The notes beneath the pieces were generated by a model. It was not told where the DNA came from. It was given only the letters and a program-made list of their open reading frames with translations, and did no database searches. A DNA stretch of 64,000 nucleotides from Yersinia mollaretii ATCC 43969 (GTDB taxonomy: Bacteria; Pseudomonadota; Gammaproteobacteria; Enterobacterales; Enterobacteriaceae). Location: assembly GCF_013282725.1 (NCBI RefSeq), contig NZ_CP054043.1:1922001-1986000 (forward strand), in the 5' to 3' direction. Shown here in pieces: positions 1-9,213 of this stretch (position 1 is its first letter; every line of letters begins with the position of its first letter). The position numbers were made by a program, and so were the translations under genes.

Positions 1-1
1 C

Positions 2-211
2 ATTACCCAGCCAGAAATCGGTGAACTAAAAAGAGGTGACCTGAGTTATCTTCGGGTACATAAGTTCCAACTCAATAATCAACTGACCTTGTTGGGCTAC
101 AGTTGGGTCGAACAGAAAATTGAACTGTATCTTTTGAGTCTCAGCTCCCATGAGAATTTTTATCAGGAGCAAAAGCGCTTACGTAAAGTGGACCTGAAAC
201 TGATTAGCTAA
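2..211 (+). CDS. RelE/ParE-type toxin, C-terminal part (left edge)
   Basis: Open frame entering from the left edge and ending at TAA 209-211, 69 residues visible. The tail reads as a RelE/HigB-like mRNA interferase family end: GDLSYLRVHKFQ, an aromatic/charged beta strand, and a closing LSSHENFYQ helix. Family knowledge: such toxins cleave mRNA at the ribosome and are neutralised by a small antitoxin. No antitoxin gene follows in the 117 bases before holD, so any partner would lie upstream, outside the window. In E. coli the gene next to holD on this side is the divergent rsmC, so this looks like an accessory insertion. The family call comes from a partial sequence and is moderately sure. Confidence 0.6.
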   Translation: MTQPEIGELKRGDLSYLRVHKFQLNNQLTLLGYSWVEQKIELYLLSLSSHENFYQEQKRLRKVDLKLIS

Positions 212-327
212 ATATATTTAGCATGAATATGCCTAAGGCGAGCCTGATAAACAGAGGTTTGTTGGCGCATGTACGATGGGTTTGCTAGCATAGCATCGAA
301 ATTCGGGTCGCTCTGACAGGAAATGGC

Positions 328-765
328 ATGGCATCGAGACGAGACTTGCTGTTGCAACAGCTTGGCATTACGCAGTGGACATTGCGCCGCCCGGCCGTCT
401 TGCAGGGTGAGATTGCAGTGCGTTTACCTGAAGATACTCGCCTGTTGATCGTGGCACAGACGCCCCCTGAGCAGGATGACCCGCTGTTGTGCGATGTGTT
501 GCGCAGCTTAGGGCTGACTCCTCGTCAGGCTTATGTGCTGACACCGGATCAGGTAGCCATGCTGCCAGCGGATACGCAGTGCAACAGTTGGCGATTGGGC
601 ATCAGTGAACCGCTTGCGGTCGCGGGTGCGCAGTTACACAGCCCGGCATTGGCCGGACTTTATCAAGACGCGAGCGCGAAGCGCGCACTTTGGCAGCAGA
701 TTTGTCATCATGAAGCAGATTTCTATCCTGACGCCAGCCGATCTGGCCACAGCGTACCAAATTGA
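328..765 (+). CDS. holD: DNA polymerase III psi subunit
   Basis: 145-residue protein, slightly longer than E. coli HolD. Psi pairs with chi (HolC) and bridges the clamp-loader complex to SSB on the lagging strand in the cytoplasm. The start (MASRRDLLLQQLGITQW) matches the conserved tau/gamma-binding N-terminus, and CNSWRLG and ALWQQIC near the end are typical. An ATG at 323 is also in reach, but 328 gives the family start. The last 56 bases overlap rimI in another frame, the usual enterobacterial holD-rimI arrangement implying translational coupling. Confidence 0.93.
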   Translation: MASRRDLLLQQLGITQWTLRRPAVLQGEIAVRLPEDTRLLIVAQTPPEQDDPLLCDVLRSLGLTPRQAYVLTPDQVAMLPADTQCNSWRLGISEPLAVAGAQLHSPALAGLYQDASAKRALWQQICHHEADFYPDASRSGHSVPN

Positions 766-1153
766 GCAAGCCAGCCACGCTTTCCCGTGGACGGAAAAAA
801 CCTTAGCCAGCAATCAGGGCGAGCGCTACCTCAATCTTAAATTGAGTGTCGAGCAGAAAATGGTCGGTTTCGCCATCACCCAAATCGTATTGGATGAAGC
901 CACGCTGTTTAATATTGCCATTGATCCGCAGTATCAGCGTCAGGGCTATGGTCGCTTACTGCTTGAGCACCTGATCGCCGAGCTAGAAACACGCAATATC
1001 GTGACACTCTGGCTCGAAGTTCGGGCCTCAAACGCAGGCGCTATTGCTCTGTATGAGAGTCTGGGTTTTAGCGAGGTTTCGGTGCGTCGCAACTATTATC
1101 CGAGTGCCAATGGGCGTGAAGATGCCATCATGATGGCGTTACCGATGGGATAG
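710..1153 (+). CDS. rimI: Ribosomal protein S18 alanine N-acetyltransferase
   Basis: GNAT enzyme of 147 residues that acetylates the N-terminal Ala of S18 using acetyl-CoA. The start at 710 (MKQISILTPADL) is chosen over the in-frame ATG at 605 because it gives the family length and N-terminus. The acetyl-CoA loop QRQGYG is at about 76-81. Glu103 in WLEV and Tyr115 in LYESLGF match the catalytic base and acid known for RimI. It lies inside the 3' end of holD and is probably co-transcribed with it. In E. coli yjjG follows; here it is absent. Confidence 0.95.
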   Translation: MKQISILTPADLATAYQIEQASHAFPWTEKTLASNQGERYLNLKLSVEQKMVGFAITQIVLDEATLFNIAIDPQYQRQGYGRLLLEHLIAELETRNIVTLWLEVRASNAGAIALYESLGFSEVSVRRNYYPSANGREDAIMMALPMG

Positions 1154-1232
1154 CGCTGTTTTGCCGATGATTCTGTCTTGAATAAATTGTCTATCTCGCA
1201 TAAATCAGGGAAAATACCGCGCTATAACCACT

Positions 1233-1292
1233 TATACCCCAAGTGATGGGCGTTGCCGCTGAATACGCAGCCACGCCGAGTAAGAAGGGTAT
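1233..1292. repeat. ERIC-derived short palindromic element
   Basis: About 60 bp bounded by TATACCCCAAGTGATGGGCG on the left and AAGAAGGGTATA on the right, which are the inverted ends of an ERIC element. The central 60-70 bases of a full ERIC are missing. It fills the rimI-prfC gap where E. coli carries yjjG. Identification is by recalled ERIC end sequences. Confidence 0.55.
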
Positions 1293-1385
1293 AGCGCCAT
1301 AATCCATGCCTTGCTTTGCCTGACCGACACATCAATAGGGTGTGCGGCCCAGAGCAGGGCGGCCTAAAAGTAGAAATCTCAAACT

Positions 1386-2975
1386 ATGTCTCCAAGTGAA
1401 TATGCACTGGAAGTGGCGAAAAGACGTACTTTCGCCATCATTTCCCACCCCGATGCCGGTAAAACCACTATTACCGAAAAAGTGTTGCTGTTTGGACACG
1501 CCATCCAGACCGCCGGTACAGTAAAAGGCCGTGGCTCCAGCCATCATGCCAAATCTGACTGGATGGAGATGGAAAAGCAGCGCGGTATCTCCATCACCAC
1601 TTCTGTGATGCAGTTTCCCTATGGCGGCTGTCTAGTTAACTTGCTCGACACCCCAGGGCATGAAGACTTCTCCGAAGATACCTATCGTACTCTGACCGCT
1701 GTTGACTGTTGCTTGATGGTGATTGATGCGGCTAAAGGGGTAGAAGATCGAACACGCAAACTGATGGAAGTGACCCGTCTGCGCGATACGCCGATTCTGA
1801 CCTTTATGAACAAATTGGACCGCGAGATCCGTGATCCTATGGAAGTGCTGGATGAAGTGGAACGCGAGCTTAAAATTGCTTGCTCGCCAATCACTTGGCC
1901 GATCAGCTGCGGTAAGTCATTTAAAGGGGTTTACCACCTTTATAAAGACGAAACTTACCTCTATCAGACCGGCAAAGGGCACACCATTCAGGAAGTGCGC
2001 ATCATTAAAGGGCTAAATAACCCGGATCTGGATGTGGCGGTGGGTGAAGAGATCGCCAAACAGTTCCGTCAGGAGCTGGAGCTGGTTCAAGGCGCTTCCC
2101 ATGAGTTTGATCATGAGGCTTTCTTGTCGGGTGATTTAACCCCGGTGTTCTTTGGTACTGCGCTGGGTAACTTCGGTGTTGATCATATGCTAGATGGTTT
2201 GGTCGAGTGGGCGCCCGCTCCGATGCCGCGTAAAACCGACACCCGAGTCGTGGTCGCGGCGGAAGAGAAATTCACCGGTTTTGTGTTCAAGATTCAGGCA
2301 AATATGGACCCGAAACACCGTGACCGTGTTGCTTTTATGCGTGTGGTTTCAGGGCGTTACGAAAAAGGCATGAAACTGCGTCAGGTGCGTACCAAGAAAG
2401 ATGTGGTGATTTCCGATGCGCTGACCTTTATGGCTGGTGACCGCTCTCATATTGAAGAAGCCTTTGCTGGCGACATTATCGGCCTGCATAACCACGGTAC
2501 CATTCAAATCGGCGATACCTTCACCCAAGGTGAAGATATGAAGTTCACCGGTATTCCGAACTTTGCCCCTGAATTGTTCCGCCGTATTCGTCTGCGCGAC
2601 CCATTGAAGCAAAAACAGCTGCTGAAGGGGTTGGTTCAGTTGTCAGAAGAGGGCGCAGTGCAGGTGTTCCGCCCACTGACCAACAACGATTTGATTGTCG
2701 GCGCGGTCGGTATTCTACAATTCGAAGTGGTCTCATCACGGCTGAAAAGCGAATACAACGTGGAAGCAGTATATGAGTCCGTTAACGTCTCGACCGCCCG
2801 TTGGGTTGAATGTGACGACGTGAAGAAATTCGAAGAGTTTAAACGTAAGAATGAAGTTAACTTGGCACTCGATGGCGGTGATAACTTGAGCTATATCGCC
2901 CCAACGATGGTCAATCTCAACATTACGCAAGAGCGTTACCCAGAAGTCCGTTTCCGCAAAACTCGCGAGCATTAA
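1386..2975 (+). CDS. prfC: Peptide chain release factor 3 (RF3)
   Basis: 529-residue translational GTPase, the E. coli length. RF3 in its GTP form removes RF1/RF2 from the ribosome after peptide release. The G1 loop HPDAGKTT lies near residue 20, the G3 box DTPGHEDF near 88 and the G4 box NKLD near 142, followed by beta-barrel domains and the C-terminal RF3 domain ending FRKTREH. The start [14 protein letters not shown] aligns with the E. coli start although the ribosome binding site is weak (AGAAA). It stands alone between an ERIC remnant and a GC-rich hairpin. Confidence 0.97.
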   Translation: MSPSEYALEVAKRRTFAIISHPDAGKTTITEKVLLFGHAIQTAGTVKGRGSSHHAKSDWMEMEKQRGISITTSVMQFPYGGCLVNLLDTPGHEDFSEDTYRTLTAVDCCLMVIDAAKGVEDRTRKLMEVTRLRDTPILTFMNKLDREIRDPMEVLDEVERELKIACSPITWPISCGKSFKGVYHLYKDETYLYQTGKGHTIQEVRIIKGLNNPDLDVAVGEEIAKQFRQELELVQGASHEFDHEAFLSGDLTPVFFGTALGNFGVDHMLDGLVEWAPAPMPRKTDTRVVVAAEEKFTGFVFKIQANMDPKHRDRVAFMRVVSGRYEKGMKLRQVRTKKDVVISDALTFMAGDRSHIEEAFAGDIIGLHNHGTIQIGDTFTQGEDMKFTGIPNFAPELFRRIRLRDPLKQKQLLKGLVQLSEEGAVQVFRPLTNNDLIVGAVGILQFEVVSSRLKSEYNVEAVYESVNVSTARWVECDDVKKFEEFKRKNEVNLALDGGDNLSYIAPTMVNLNITQERYPEVRFRKTREH

Positions 2976-2999
2976 TCACGCCGCAAGCCGCATTCTATA

Positions 3000-3016
3000 G
3001 GGGTACTCTGTACCCC
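3000..3016. terminator. GC hairpin downstream of prfC
   Basis: GGGGTAC-TCT-GTACCCC forms a perfect 7-bp stem with a 3-base loop 25 bases after the prfC stop. No clear T tract follows, so it may be an inefficient terminator or an mRNA 3' end stabiliser. The rest of the 310-base gap up to osmY (2976-3285) shows no gene and presumably holds the osmY promoter. Confidence 0.45.
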
Positions 3017-3285
3017 GATTCATTAATTTCCCTCATAATTATCCCCTTAAGATAACTCTCACTTAGTCATAAATATCCACCTTTAGGCCGATTCCGACTG
3101 TATTTCTGCCAAGATGCTCTATCTTTATAACTACGCGCAGACTTGAGTCGCATTCACTTTGGGGCGACCAATCTGTAGTAATCGTAAAGTATTCATCAAA
3201 TAGCTACCCATCTGCGGTGGCATAAGAATCCGTAAATTGGGGCATCTATCCAGTTTGGGGTTCAGAACAATAAAGGAAGAAATCG

Positions 3286-3900
3286 ATGACAAACACAAAA
3301 TTTGCCCGTTCAGTGATGGCTGTTGTTTTAGGTACTGCGCTTATCAGCGGTAGTGTGCTGGCCGAAGACACGTTGCTCAATAAAGCCTCCGACGCTGTGG
3401 ACAGTACTGGTGCCAAACTCGATAGCTCGATGAAGAAAGTCGATAACTACATGGGCGACAGCGCCGCAACAGCGAAAGTGAAAAGTGCGCTGTTGGAAGA
3501 GAAATCCCTCAAAAGCACAGATATTTCAGTCGAAACCAGCCATGGCGTGGTGACGCTGAGTGGCTTCGTCACTTCTCAGGCAGAAGCTGAAACCGCCGTT
3601 GACATTGCTAAAAACGTTGAAGGGGTGAAATCCGTTAGCGATAAGCTGCATGTCAAAGATCAGAAAACACAATCAGTCAGTGAATATGCTGGCGATGCGG
3701 CGACAACCAGCTCTATCAAAGCCAAATTACTGGCCGATGATATTGTCCCGTCACGTAAAGTCAAAGTTGAAACCACCGAGGGCGTGGTTCAGTTGTCTGG
3801 TTCTGTTGAGAACAAAGCCCAGTCCGAACGTGCTGAAAGTATTGCCAAAGCGGTTGATGGCGTAAAAAGCGTTAAAAATGATCTGAGCATCAAGCCTTAA
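3286..3900 (+). CDS. osmY: Periplasmic stress protein OsmY, two BON domains
   Basis: 204 residues with a signal peptide ([20 protein letters not shown], cleaved after about SVLAEDTL) followed by two BON domains at about 55-123 and 134-203. Each has the VKSALL or IKAKLL helix and the ETxxGVVxLSG strand pair. OsmY is a periplasmic chaperone-like protein strongly induced by osmotic stress and stationary phase in E. coli. The start is supported by AAAGGAAG upstream. A terminator hairpin separates it from ytjA, with which it is also adjacent in other enterobacteria. Confidence 0.95.
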   Translation: MTNTKFARSVMAVVLGTALISGSVLAEDTLLNKASDAVDSTGAKLDSSMKKVDNYMGDSAATAKVKSALLEEKSLKSTDISVETSHGVVTLSGFVTSQAEAETAVDIAKNVEGVKSVSDKLHVKDQKTQSVSEYAGDAATTSSIKAKLLADDIVPSRKVKVETTEGVVQLSGSVENKAQSERAESIAKAVDGVKSVKNDLSIKP

Positions 3901-3925
3901 TTTTTTATCCGACAGACAGGTGTTT

Positions 3926-3959
3926 CGTGGGTTATCGATAAACCCACGGAATATTTTTT
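3926..3959 (+). terminator. Rho-independent terminator of osmY
   Basis: CGTGGGTT and AACCCACG form an 8-bp stem with a 7-base loop, followed within five bases by a run of six T (3954-3959). It ends 20 bases before the ytjA ATG. Confidence 0.75.
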
Positions 3960-3979
3960 AAAACGGTAAGGAGAAGCTT

Positions 3980-4141
3980 ATGTTTCGTTGGGGCATCATA
4001 TTTCTAATTATTGCTTTAATCGCTGCGGCATTAGGTTTTGGTGGGCTAGCCGGTACGGCCGCTTGGGCCGCAAAAGTCGTCTTTGTCGTCGGTATTGTTC
4101 TCTTCCTCATCAGTTTGTTTACAGGACGTAAGCGCCTTTAG
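3980..4141 (+). CDS. ytjA: DUF1328 small membrane protein YtjA
   Basis: 53-residue gene, ATG at 3980 with AAGGAGAAG upstream. The product has two hydrophobic helices: [20 protein letters not shown], then a [11 protein letters not shown] turn and [15 protein letters not shown], ending in basic GRKRL. This is the conserved DUF1328/YtjA inner membrane peptide of unknown function that follows osmY in enterobacteria. It sits 79 bases after osmY, across a terminator, so it may have its own promoter or be read through. Confidence 0.9.
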   Translation: MFRWGIIFLIIALIAAALGFGGLAGTAAWAAKVVFVVGIVLFLISLFTGRKRL

Positions 4142-4212
4142 TGTGCGAGAGGGTTACAGCCAGGGTGAAGAAGGGGTATCCTCGACACCTGTTGTAGCGG
4201 AATTAAGGATGG

Positions 4213-5466
4213 ATGGTGGGATACAGAATACCTATCACGCTCGGTAATATTGAGCCACTCGCCTATAAACCATACCAACCCGGTAAAATGGCGTTGGTCT
4301 GTGAGGGCGGCGGGCAGCGGGGAATTTTTACAGCCGGTGTGCTGGATGAGTTCCAGCGCGCCCGCTTTAACCCTTTTGATCTGATGATCGGCACCTCTGC
4401 TGGCGCACAAAATCTCTCTGCTTTTATCTGCGGCCAACCCGGCTATGCTCGCCGCGTGATTACCCGCTACACCACCACCGCTAATTTCTTCAATCCATTA
4501 CGTTTTGTTCGTGGTGGACACCTCATTGATCTCGACTGGCTGGTGGATATCACCTCCCAGCAACTGCCGCTGGCCCTCGACCACGCTGAACAGCTCATGC
4601 TTAATGGCCGCGAATTCTTAATGTGCGCCTGCCGCAGTGATGATTTCGAGCCAACCTATATCGCCCCCACCCGTGAAAGCTGGTTGTCGGCACTCAAAGC
4701 CTCCAGTGCTATTCCCGGTTTTTACCGTCAGGGTGTTGATTTAGATGGTATTAGTTATCAAGATGGTGGCATCAGCGATGCGATTCCAGTTGAGGAAGCT
4801 TACCGCCGTGGCGCGGATACTATTGTGGTTATCCGTACAGTTCCTTCGCAAGCTTACTGTACGCCACAATGGATGAAGCGGATGGAGCACCTGCTGAGTG
4901 AAAGCAGCTTACAGCAGCTGGTGCGTATTATGCAGCAGCATGAACAGAGCTATCATCGTATTCAGCAGTTTATTGAGAAGCCGCCGGGTGACTTGCGGAT
5001 TTTCGAGATTTTCCCGCCGAAGCCCCTTGCCAGCAATGCGTTGGGGAGCCGTGTCGCGGCACTGAATCAAGATTACCATTTGGGTCGCCGCTGTGGCCGC
5101 TATTTTCTGGCGACCGTCGGGCACTGGCTCTTGCCTCGTGACGCGCAGAATCAAGCCGAAATGGGTGACGAGAAAACCACCATTCCACTATCTCGCCGTA
5201 TGATTCAACCGCAAGATATTAACCAGACAGATGATATGGCCGAGTTGATTGATGACTATGATTTTTCATTTGATGTCATTCAAACGCCGGATATCATCAC
5301 CCCGGTCGATTCATCCGCCGTGGCGAATCAACCTCTCCCAGCTCAGATGACAGTGGCAGGGAGTGGGCTGATCGTGCCCACCTTAACGCCCAGTAAAACT
5401 AAGCTCTTGGCGGGCGAGATCATTTCACCTGCCAGTGCGCCAGAAACCAAAGGTGATATAGCCTAA
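4213..5466 (+). CDS. yjjU: Patatin-like phospholipase YjjU
   Basis: 417 residues, about 60 longer than E. coli YjjU because of a C-terminal extension rich in Pro, Ser and acidic residues (after about 330). The patatin core is complete: oxyanion loop EGGGQRG (31-37), nucleophile elbow GTSAG with Ser62, and DGG with catalytic Asp184. The family hydrolyses acyl esters of lipids; the substrate here is unknown. AAGGA lies only three bases before ATG 4213, so GTG 4216, giving the E. coli-like start xGYRIPITLGNI, is a plausible alternative. The stop overlaps the yjjV start by one base (TAATG), so the two are translationally coupled. Confidence 0.92.
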   Translation: MVGYRIPITLGNIEPLAYKPYQPGKMALVCEGGGQRGIFTAGVLDEFQRARFNPFDLMIGTSAGAQNLSAFICGQPGYARRVITRYTTTANFFNPLRFVRGGHLIDLDWLVDITSQQLPLALDHAEQLMLNGREFLMCACRSDDFEPTYIAPTRESWLSALKASSAIPGFYRQGVDLDGISYQDGGISDAIPVEEAYRRGADTIVVIRTVPSQAYCTPQWMKRMEHLLSESSLQQLVRIMQQHEQSYHRIQQFIEKPPGDLRIFEIFPPKPLASNALGSRVAALNQDYHLGRRCGRYFLATVGHWLLPRDAQNQAEMGDEKTTIPLSRRMIQPQDINQTDDMAELIDDYDFSFDVIQTPDIITPVDSSAVANQPLPAQMTVAGSGLIVPTLTPSKTKLLAGEIISPASAPETKGDIA

Positions 5467-6302
5467 TGGTGCAGATAGCGGGGCCGACGGCCCATCTCAT
5501 CGATCCCCCCTATTTTGTTGACACCCATTGTCACTTTGACTTTTCCCCATTCAGCGGCGTGGAAGCCGCCAGTTTGGTGAGTGCGGCACAGGCGAATGTC
5601 AGGCAACTGATTATCCCAGCCGTCAGTGCGGTTTACTTCCCCCGCATTTTAGCCTTGGCAGAGCGCTATCCGCCGCTGTTTGCCGCACTGGGCCTGCACC
5701 CGCTCTATATTGCCGAGCACCAAGAGGCTGATTTGGCGACGCTGGCCTCTTATTTGGCGAATAAACCGGAAAAACTGGTGGCGATAGGGGAGATTGGGCT
5801 GGATCTCTATATGGATGAGCCACAGTTTCCACGGCAATTGGCGCTGCTACAGGCACAACTTAAGCTGGCGAAACAGCATGATCTCCCAGTTATTCTACAC
5901 TCCCGCCGTTCCCATGATCAGCTCGCTGCCGCATTGCGCAAAGTCGCGTTGTCGCGCACGGGTGTGGTGCATGGTTTTGCTGGCAGCTTAGCGCAGGCGC
6001 AGGCATTCATTCGCTTGGGTTATTACATTGGCGTTGGGGGCACCATCACTTATGAACGGGCACAGAAAACTCGCAATGTGATGGCAGTATTACCGCTCTC
6101 AGCCCTGTTACTGGAAACCGATGCGCCGGATATGCCATTAGCCGGTTTTCAAGGCCAACCCAATCGGCCCGAACGAGCGGCGAATGTGTTCGCGGCCTTG
6201 TGTGAATTGCGCCCAGAAGCACCACAAGAGATAGCCACCCATCTGCTGGAGAATAGCCAGCGCTTATTTCAGTTGCCCCCAGCTGATCAATCCACGCGAT
6301 AA
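5466..6302 (+). CDS. yjjV: TatD-family metal-dependent hydrolase YjjV
   Basis: 278-residue amidohydrolase-fold protein. The metal-binding DTHCHFD motif is at 19-25, GEIGLD carries the bridging Glu near 106, HSRRSHDQ follows, and ETDAPDMP supplies the late Asp. TatD proteins are DNases or dehydrated-nucleotide/D-aminoacyl repair enzymes; the substrate of YjjV is not settled. It has an extra N-terminal stretch of about 15 residues before YFVDTHCHF compared with most relatives. It is the second gene of the yjjU-yjjV operon with a one-base overlap. Confidence 0.92.
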   Translation: MVQIAGPTAHLIDPPYFVDTHCHFDFSPFSGVEAASLVSAAQANVRQLIIPAVSAVYFPRILALAERYPPLFAALGLHPLYIAEHQEADLATLASYLANKPEKLVAIGEIGLDLYMDEPQFPRQLALLQAQLKLAKQHDLPVILHSRRSHDQLAAALRKVALSRTGVVHGFAGSLAQAQAFIRLGYYIGVGGTITYERAQKTRNVMAVLPLSALLLETDAPDMPLAGFQGQPNRPERAANVFAALCELRPEAPQEIATHLLENSQRLFQLPPADQSTR

Positions 6303-6368
6303 TCTTCTGTCCGACATACTAAAATCGCACTAATAGTTAGCCGGCTATTATTTTCTCACGGAAATTTC

Positions 6369-6384
6369 TGTGATGTTAGTCACA
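6369..6384. promoter_or_regulatory. CRP-type palindrome before the nucleoside transporter
   Basis: TGTGATGTTAGTCACA is a perfect TGTGA-N6-TCACA site 125 bases upstream of the transporter start. A second half-site, TGTGACAGAGATT at 6421, lies 52 bases further on, so a CRP-CytR-type arrangement is possible. Confidence 0.75.
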
Positions 6385-6508
6385 TTAACTCTCTTGGAGT
6401 TGCTCTGAGTTGTGTTTATTTGTGACAGAGATTGTTTGATAGCCTGCTCATGTCGGTATAATCCCGCCCATATTATTTCTATACAAATCATTAACAGGAT
6501 GATCTTAC

Positions 6509-7780
6509 ATGCTTATGAGCTTGGTCGGGATGGCAGTACTGATATTAATAGCCGTACTTCTTTCAAGTAATTTTAGGGCGATTAATATCCGCACTGTAGT
6601 AGGGGCTTTTATTCTTCAGGTGGGTATCGGGGCGCTGGTATTATATGTGCCAATTGGCCGCAGTATCTTGGGTGGTATGTCTGCTGGCGTTGCGAATGTT
6701 ATCGCTTACGGCAATGACGGTATCTCATTTATGTTTGGCGGTTTAGTGTCCGACAAAATGTTTGAAGTCTTTGGTGGGGGCGGTTTTGTCTTCGCCCTAC
6801 GCGTATTACCGGTCATTGTTTTCTTCTCCTCATTAATTGCGGTTTTGTATTATCTCGGCATCATGCAAATCGTGATTAAGGTATTAGGCGGCGGCTTACA
6901 AAAGCTGCTGGGCACCTCTCGCACTGAATCCCTCTCCGCGACCGCCAACATTTTTGTCGGGCAAACTGAAGCCCCACTGGTGGTGCGCCCTTATATTGCC
7001 ACCATGACCCAATCGGAGTTGTTTGCTGTGATGTGTGGCGGTTTAGCCTCTGTCGCGGGCTCCGTCTTGGCCGGTTACGCGCAGATGGGGGTGCCGTTGG
7101 AATACCTGATCGCCGCCTCCTTTATGGCGGCTCCGGGCGGGTTACTCTTTGCTAAATTGATGGTGCCAGAAACTGAAAAAACCCACGATACGGTAGATGC
7201 CACAACGCTAATTGCGGAAGATGAGCGCCCGGCTAACGTGATTGATGCGGCGGCTTCTGGTGCGGCTTCGGGTATGCAACTGGCGCTGAATGTCGGCGCA
7301 ATGTTGCTGGCCTTCATTGCATTGATTGCATTGCTGAATGGTATTTTGGGCGGAATTGGTGGCTGGTTCGATTATCCGCAACTTTCGCTAGAGCTGATTC
7401 TGGGCTGGGTCTTCTCGCCAATTGCTTACCTGATCGGTATTCCGTGGAGTGAAGCGATGGTGGCTGGCTCCTTTATCGGCCAAAAAATCATCGTCAACGA
7501 ATTCGTGGCATTTATGAATTTCGGCCAATATCTACAGGCAGAAGAGTTAGTGAAAGCGGCGGGCTTGCAGGTGTTGTCGGATCACACGAAAGCCATTATT
7601 TCCTTCGCGCTCTGTGGGTTTGCCAACTTGTCATCAGTCGCCATCTTGCTGGGCGGGTTGGGCAGCATGGCACCAAATCGCCGCCATGACATCGCGCGAT
7701 TTGGCCTAAAGGCGGTGGCCGCAGGGACTTTATCTAATTTGATGAGTGCGACGATCGCCGGTTTCTTCCTGGCTTTATGA
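6509..7780 (+). CDS. CNT-family nucleoside:cation symporter (NupC/NupX type)
   Basis: 423-residue inner membrane transporter of the concentrative nucleoside transporter family, close in layout to E. coli NupX/YeiM. The N-terminal hydrophobic helix is followed by two gate domains: [21 protein letters not shown], then [13 protein letters not shown] (substrate-binding QTE motif), and later [12 protein letters not shown] and CGFANLSS. It imports nucleosides coupled to H+ or Na+. AGGAT lies nine bases before ATG 6509. Its place just before deoC and the perfect CRP site link it to nucleoside salvage. Whether nupX or nupC is the right symbol cannot be decided here. Confidence 0.9.
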   Translation: MLMSLVGMAVLILIAVLLSSNFRAINIRTVVGAFILQVGIGALVLYVPIGRSILGGMSAGVANVIAYGNDGISFMFGGLVSDKMFEVFGGGGFVFALRVLPVIVFFSSLIAVLYYLGIMQIVIKVLGGGLQKLLGTSRTESLSATANIFVGQTEAPLVVRPYIATMTQSELFAVMCGGLASVAGSVLAGYAQMGVPLEYLIAASFMAAPGGLLFAKLMVPETEKTHDTVDATTLIAEDERPANVIDAAASGAASGMQLALNVGAMLLAFIALIALLNGILGGIGGWFDYPQLSLELILGWVFSPIAYLIGIPWSEAMVAGSFIGQKIIVNEFVAFMNFGQYLQAEELVKAAGLQVLSDHTKAIISFALCGFANLSSVAILLGGLGSMAPNRRHDIARFGLKAVAAGTLSNLMSATIAGFFLAL

Positions 7781-7797
7781 TTAGGCTAGCTTGACTG

Positions 7798-7881
7798 GCC
7801 ATTTTGAGCTTGGGCAGTGCTCATTGCCGTCACATACTGCGTGTATGCTCCGGTTCTTGCGCGCTGTCCGCACTCAAACTG
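7798..7881 (+). repeat. 84-bp intergenic repeat, copy A
   Basis: An 84-base unit from GCCATTTTGAG to CTCAAACTG that recurs at 11837-11920 with 70 of 84 identical bases and no gaps. The centre holds a small stem, CATAC-TGCGT-GTATG. It lies between the nucleoside transporter stop and the deoC promoter, in a 532-base gene-free stretch. Confidence 0.8.
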
Positions 7882-7969
7882 ACTGCGGCTGACGCCTAAT
7901 AGACCAGTTATAAGCTATTCTTGATGTGAGTGGGTATAATAGTGCCGTAAGCCATAAATCAGGGTATTT

Positions 7970-7985
7970 TGTGACGTCAATCACA
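7970..7985. promoter_or_regulatory. CRP-type palindrome 1 of the deo promoter
   Basis: TGTGACGTCAATCACA is a perfect TGTGA-N6-TCACA site. With the second site at 8022-8037 it forms the tandem CRP pair known from E. coli deoP2, where CytR binds between them. Centre-to-centre distance is 52 bp. Confidence 0.8.
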
Positions 7986-8021
7986 TATAATATTTTGGCG
8001 TTACAAATTACTATTGATTAG

Positions 8022-8037
8022 TGTGAAATTGAACACA
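8022..8037. promoter_or_regulatory. CRP-type site 2 of the deo promoter
   Basis: TGTGAAATTGAACACA matches TGTGA-N6-TCACA with one mismatch (A for T). It lies 275 bases before the deoC start. The remaining leader (8040-8312) holds a TCGCGAATATCGCGA palindrome but no convincing gene: a 70-codon frame at 8081 has no family-like content. Confidence 0.65.
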
Positions 8038-8312
8038 TCTCAGGTGTCGAGAACGTGTTCAAATAACATGATTAACTTTTTTGAGTGAAGTCGCGAATAT
8101 CGCGAGAGCTTCCTGTCAGAAAAGTATTGCGGTGAGAAGGATCTCAATTGCAACCACGGGACTGACCCGCGGGGCTATCTTCAAGGAACCAAGTCCGCTC
8201 GCCAACGTCTTGAGTTCAAAGCCAAAGATATCGATACTCTCTCTTGGCTCGCTCATAAATAAATGCTCAGTTTTGGCAAGGTGCCGGGGCTGAAATAGTG
8301 TTGGAGAGTTTT

Positions 8313-9110
8313 ATGACCGAATTAACCGCCTGCGCGAATCTGCACGATTATGCCAAACGCGCGCTGAGTTTGATGGATTTAACCACCCTGAATGACGACG
8401 ACACCGATGATAAAGTGATCGCGTTGTGTCATCAGGCAAAAAGCCCTGCCGGTAATACGGCGGCAATCTGTATTTATCCTCGCTTTATTCCTATTGCGCG
8501 TAAAACATTGCGTGAGCAAGGGACACCTGAAATTCGCATTGCGACTGTGACTAACTTCCCCCACGGCAATGACGATATTGCCATTGCACTGGCCGAAACC
8601 CATGCCGCTATCGCCTACGGTGCTGATGAAGTGGATGTGGTTTTCCCTTATCGCGCCTTAATGGCGGGTAACGATAAAGTCGGCTTTGAATTGGTGAAAC
8701 AGTGCAAAGAGGCTTGCGCCGCCGCGAATGTGTTGCTGAAAGTCATCATTGAGACGGGTGAGTTAAAGCAAGAGCATTTGATTCGTCAGGCGTCTGAAAT
8801 TGCTATCAAGGCGGGTGCTGATTTTATCAAAACCTCCACCGGTAAAGTGCCGGTTAATGCCACGCTGGAAAGTGCGGACATTATGATGCGCACCATTCGC
8901 GATTTGGGGGTGGGCAAAACCGTGGGCTTCAAGCCAGCGGGAGGCGTACGCACTGCGGAAGATGCCGCGCAATTCCTACAACTGGCTGATCAATTGATGG
9001 GGGAGGGCTGGGCAGATGCTCGCCACTTCCGCTTTGGGGCGTCCAGTCTGTTAGCCAGCTTATTAACCACACTGGGTCATCAGAGCGACAGCAAAAGCAG
9101 CGGCTACTAA
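8313..9110 (+). CDS. deoC: Deoxyribose-phosphate aldolase
   Basis: 265-residue class I aldolase that splits 2-deoxyribose 5-phosphate into glyceraldehyde 3-phosphate and acetaldehyde. The start ATG 8313 follows TTGGAGAG; the open frame extends upstream to GTG 8298 but lacks a site there. The Schiff-base lysine is in FIKTSTGK near residue 173, with the relay Asp in [12 protein letters not shown] and a second Lys in [11 protein letters not shown]. The N-terminus carries about six residues more than E. coli (ANLHDYAK). First gene of deoCABD. Confidence 0.97.
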   Translation: MTELTACANLHDYAKRALSLMDLTTLNDDDTDDKVIALCHQAKSPAGNTAAICIYPRFIPIARKTLREQGTPEIRIATVTNFPHGNDDIAIALAETHAAIAYGADEVDVVFPYRALMAGNDKVGFELVKQCKEACAAANVLLKVIIETGELKQEHLIRQASEIAIKAGADFIKTSTGKVPVNATLESADIMMRTIRDLGVGKTVGFKPAGGVRTAEDAAQFLQLADQLMGEGWADARHFRFGASSLLASLLTTLGHQSDSKSSGY

Positions 9111-9213
9111 GTCTGCGCACTGATTTGAGCTGAGCCAATAACTGAATTTAGCAGATGCACTGCGGGCTGATTTGCTCGCAGTGCAGCTTTCATTCCATAA
9201 ACAGGGGGATGCC

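Noticed and set aside
8081..8293. A 70-codon plus-strand frame in the deoC leader.
   Set aside because: No ribosome binding site and no family-like features, and it lies in the expected long CRP-controlled 5' leader.
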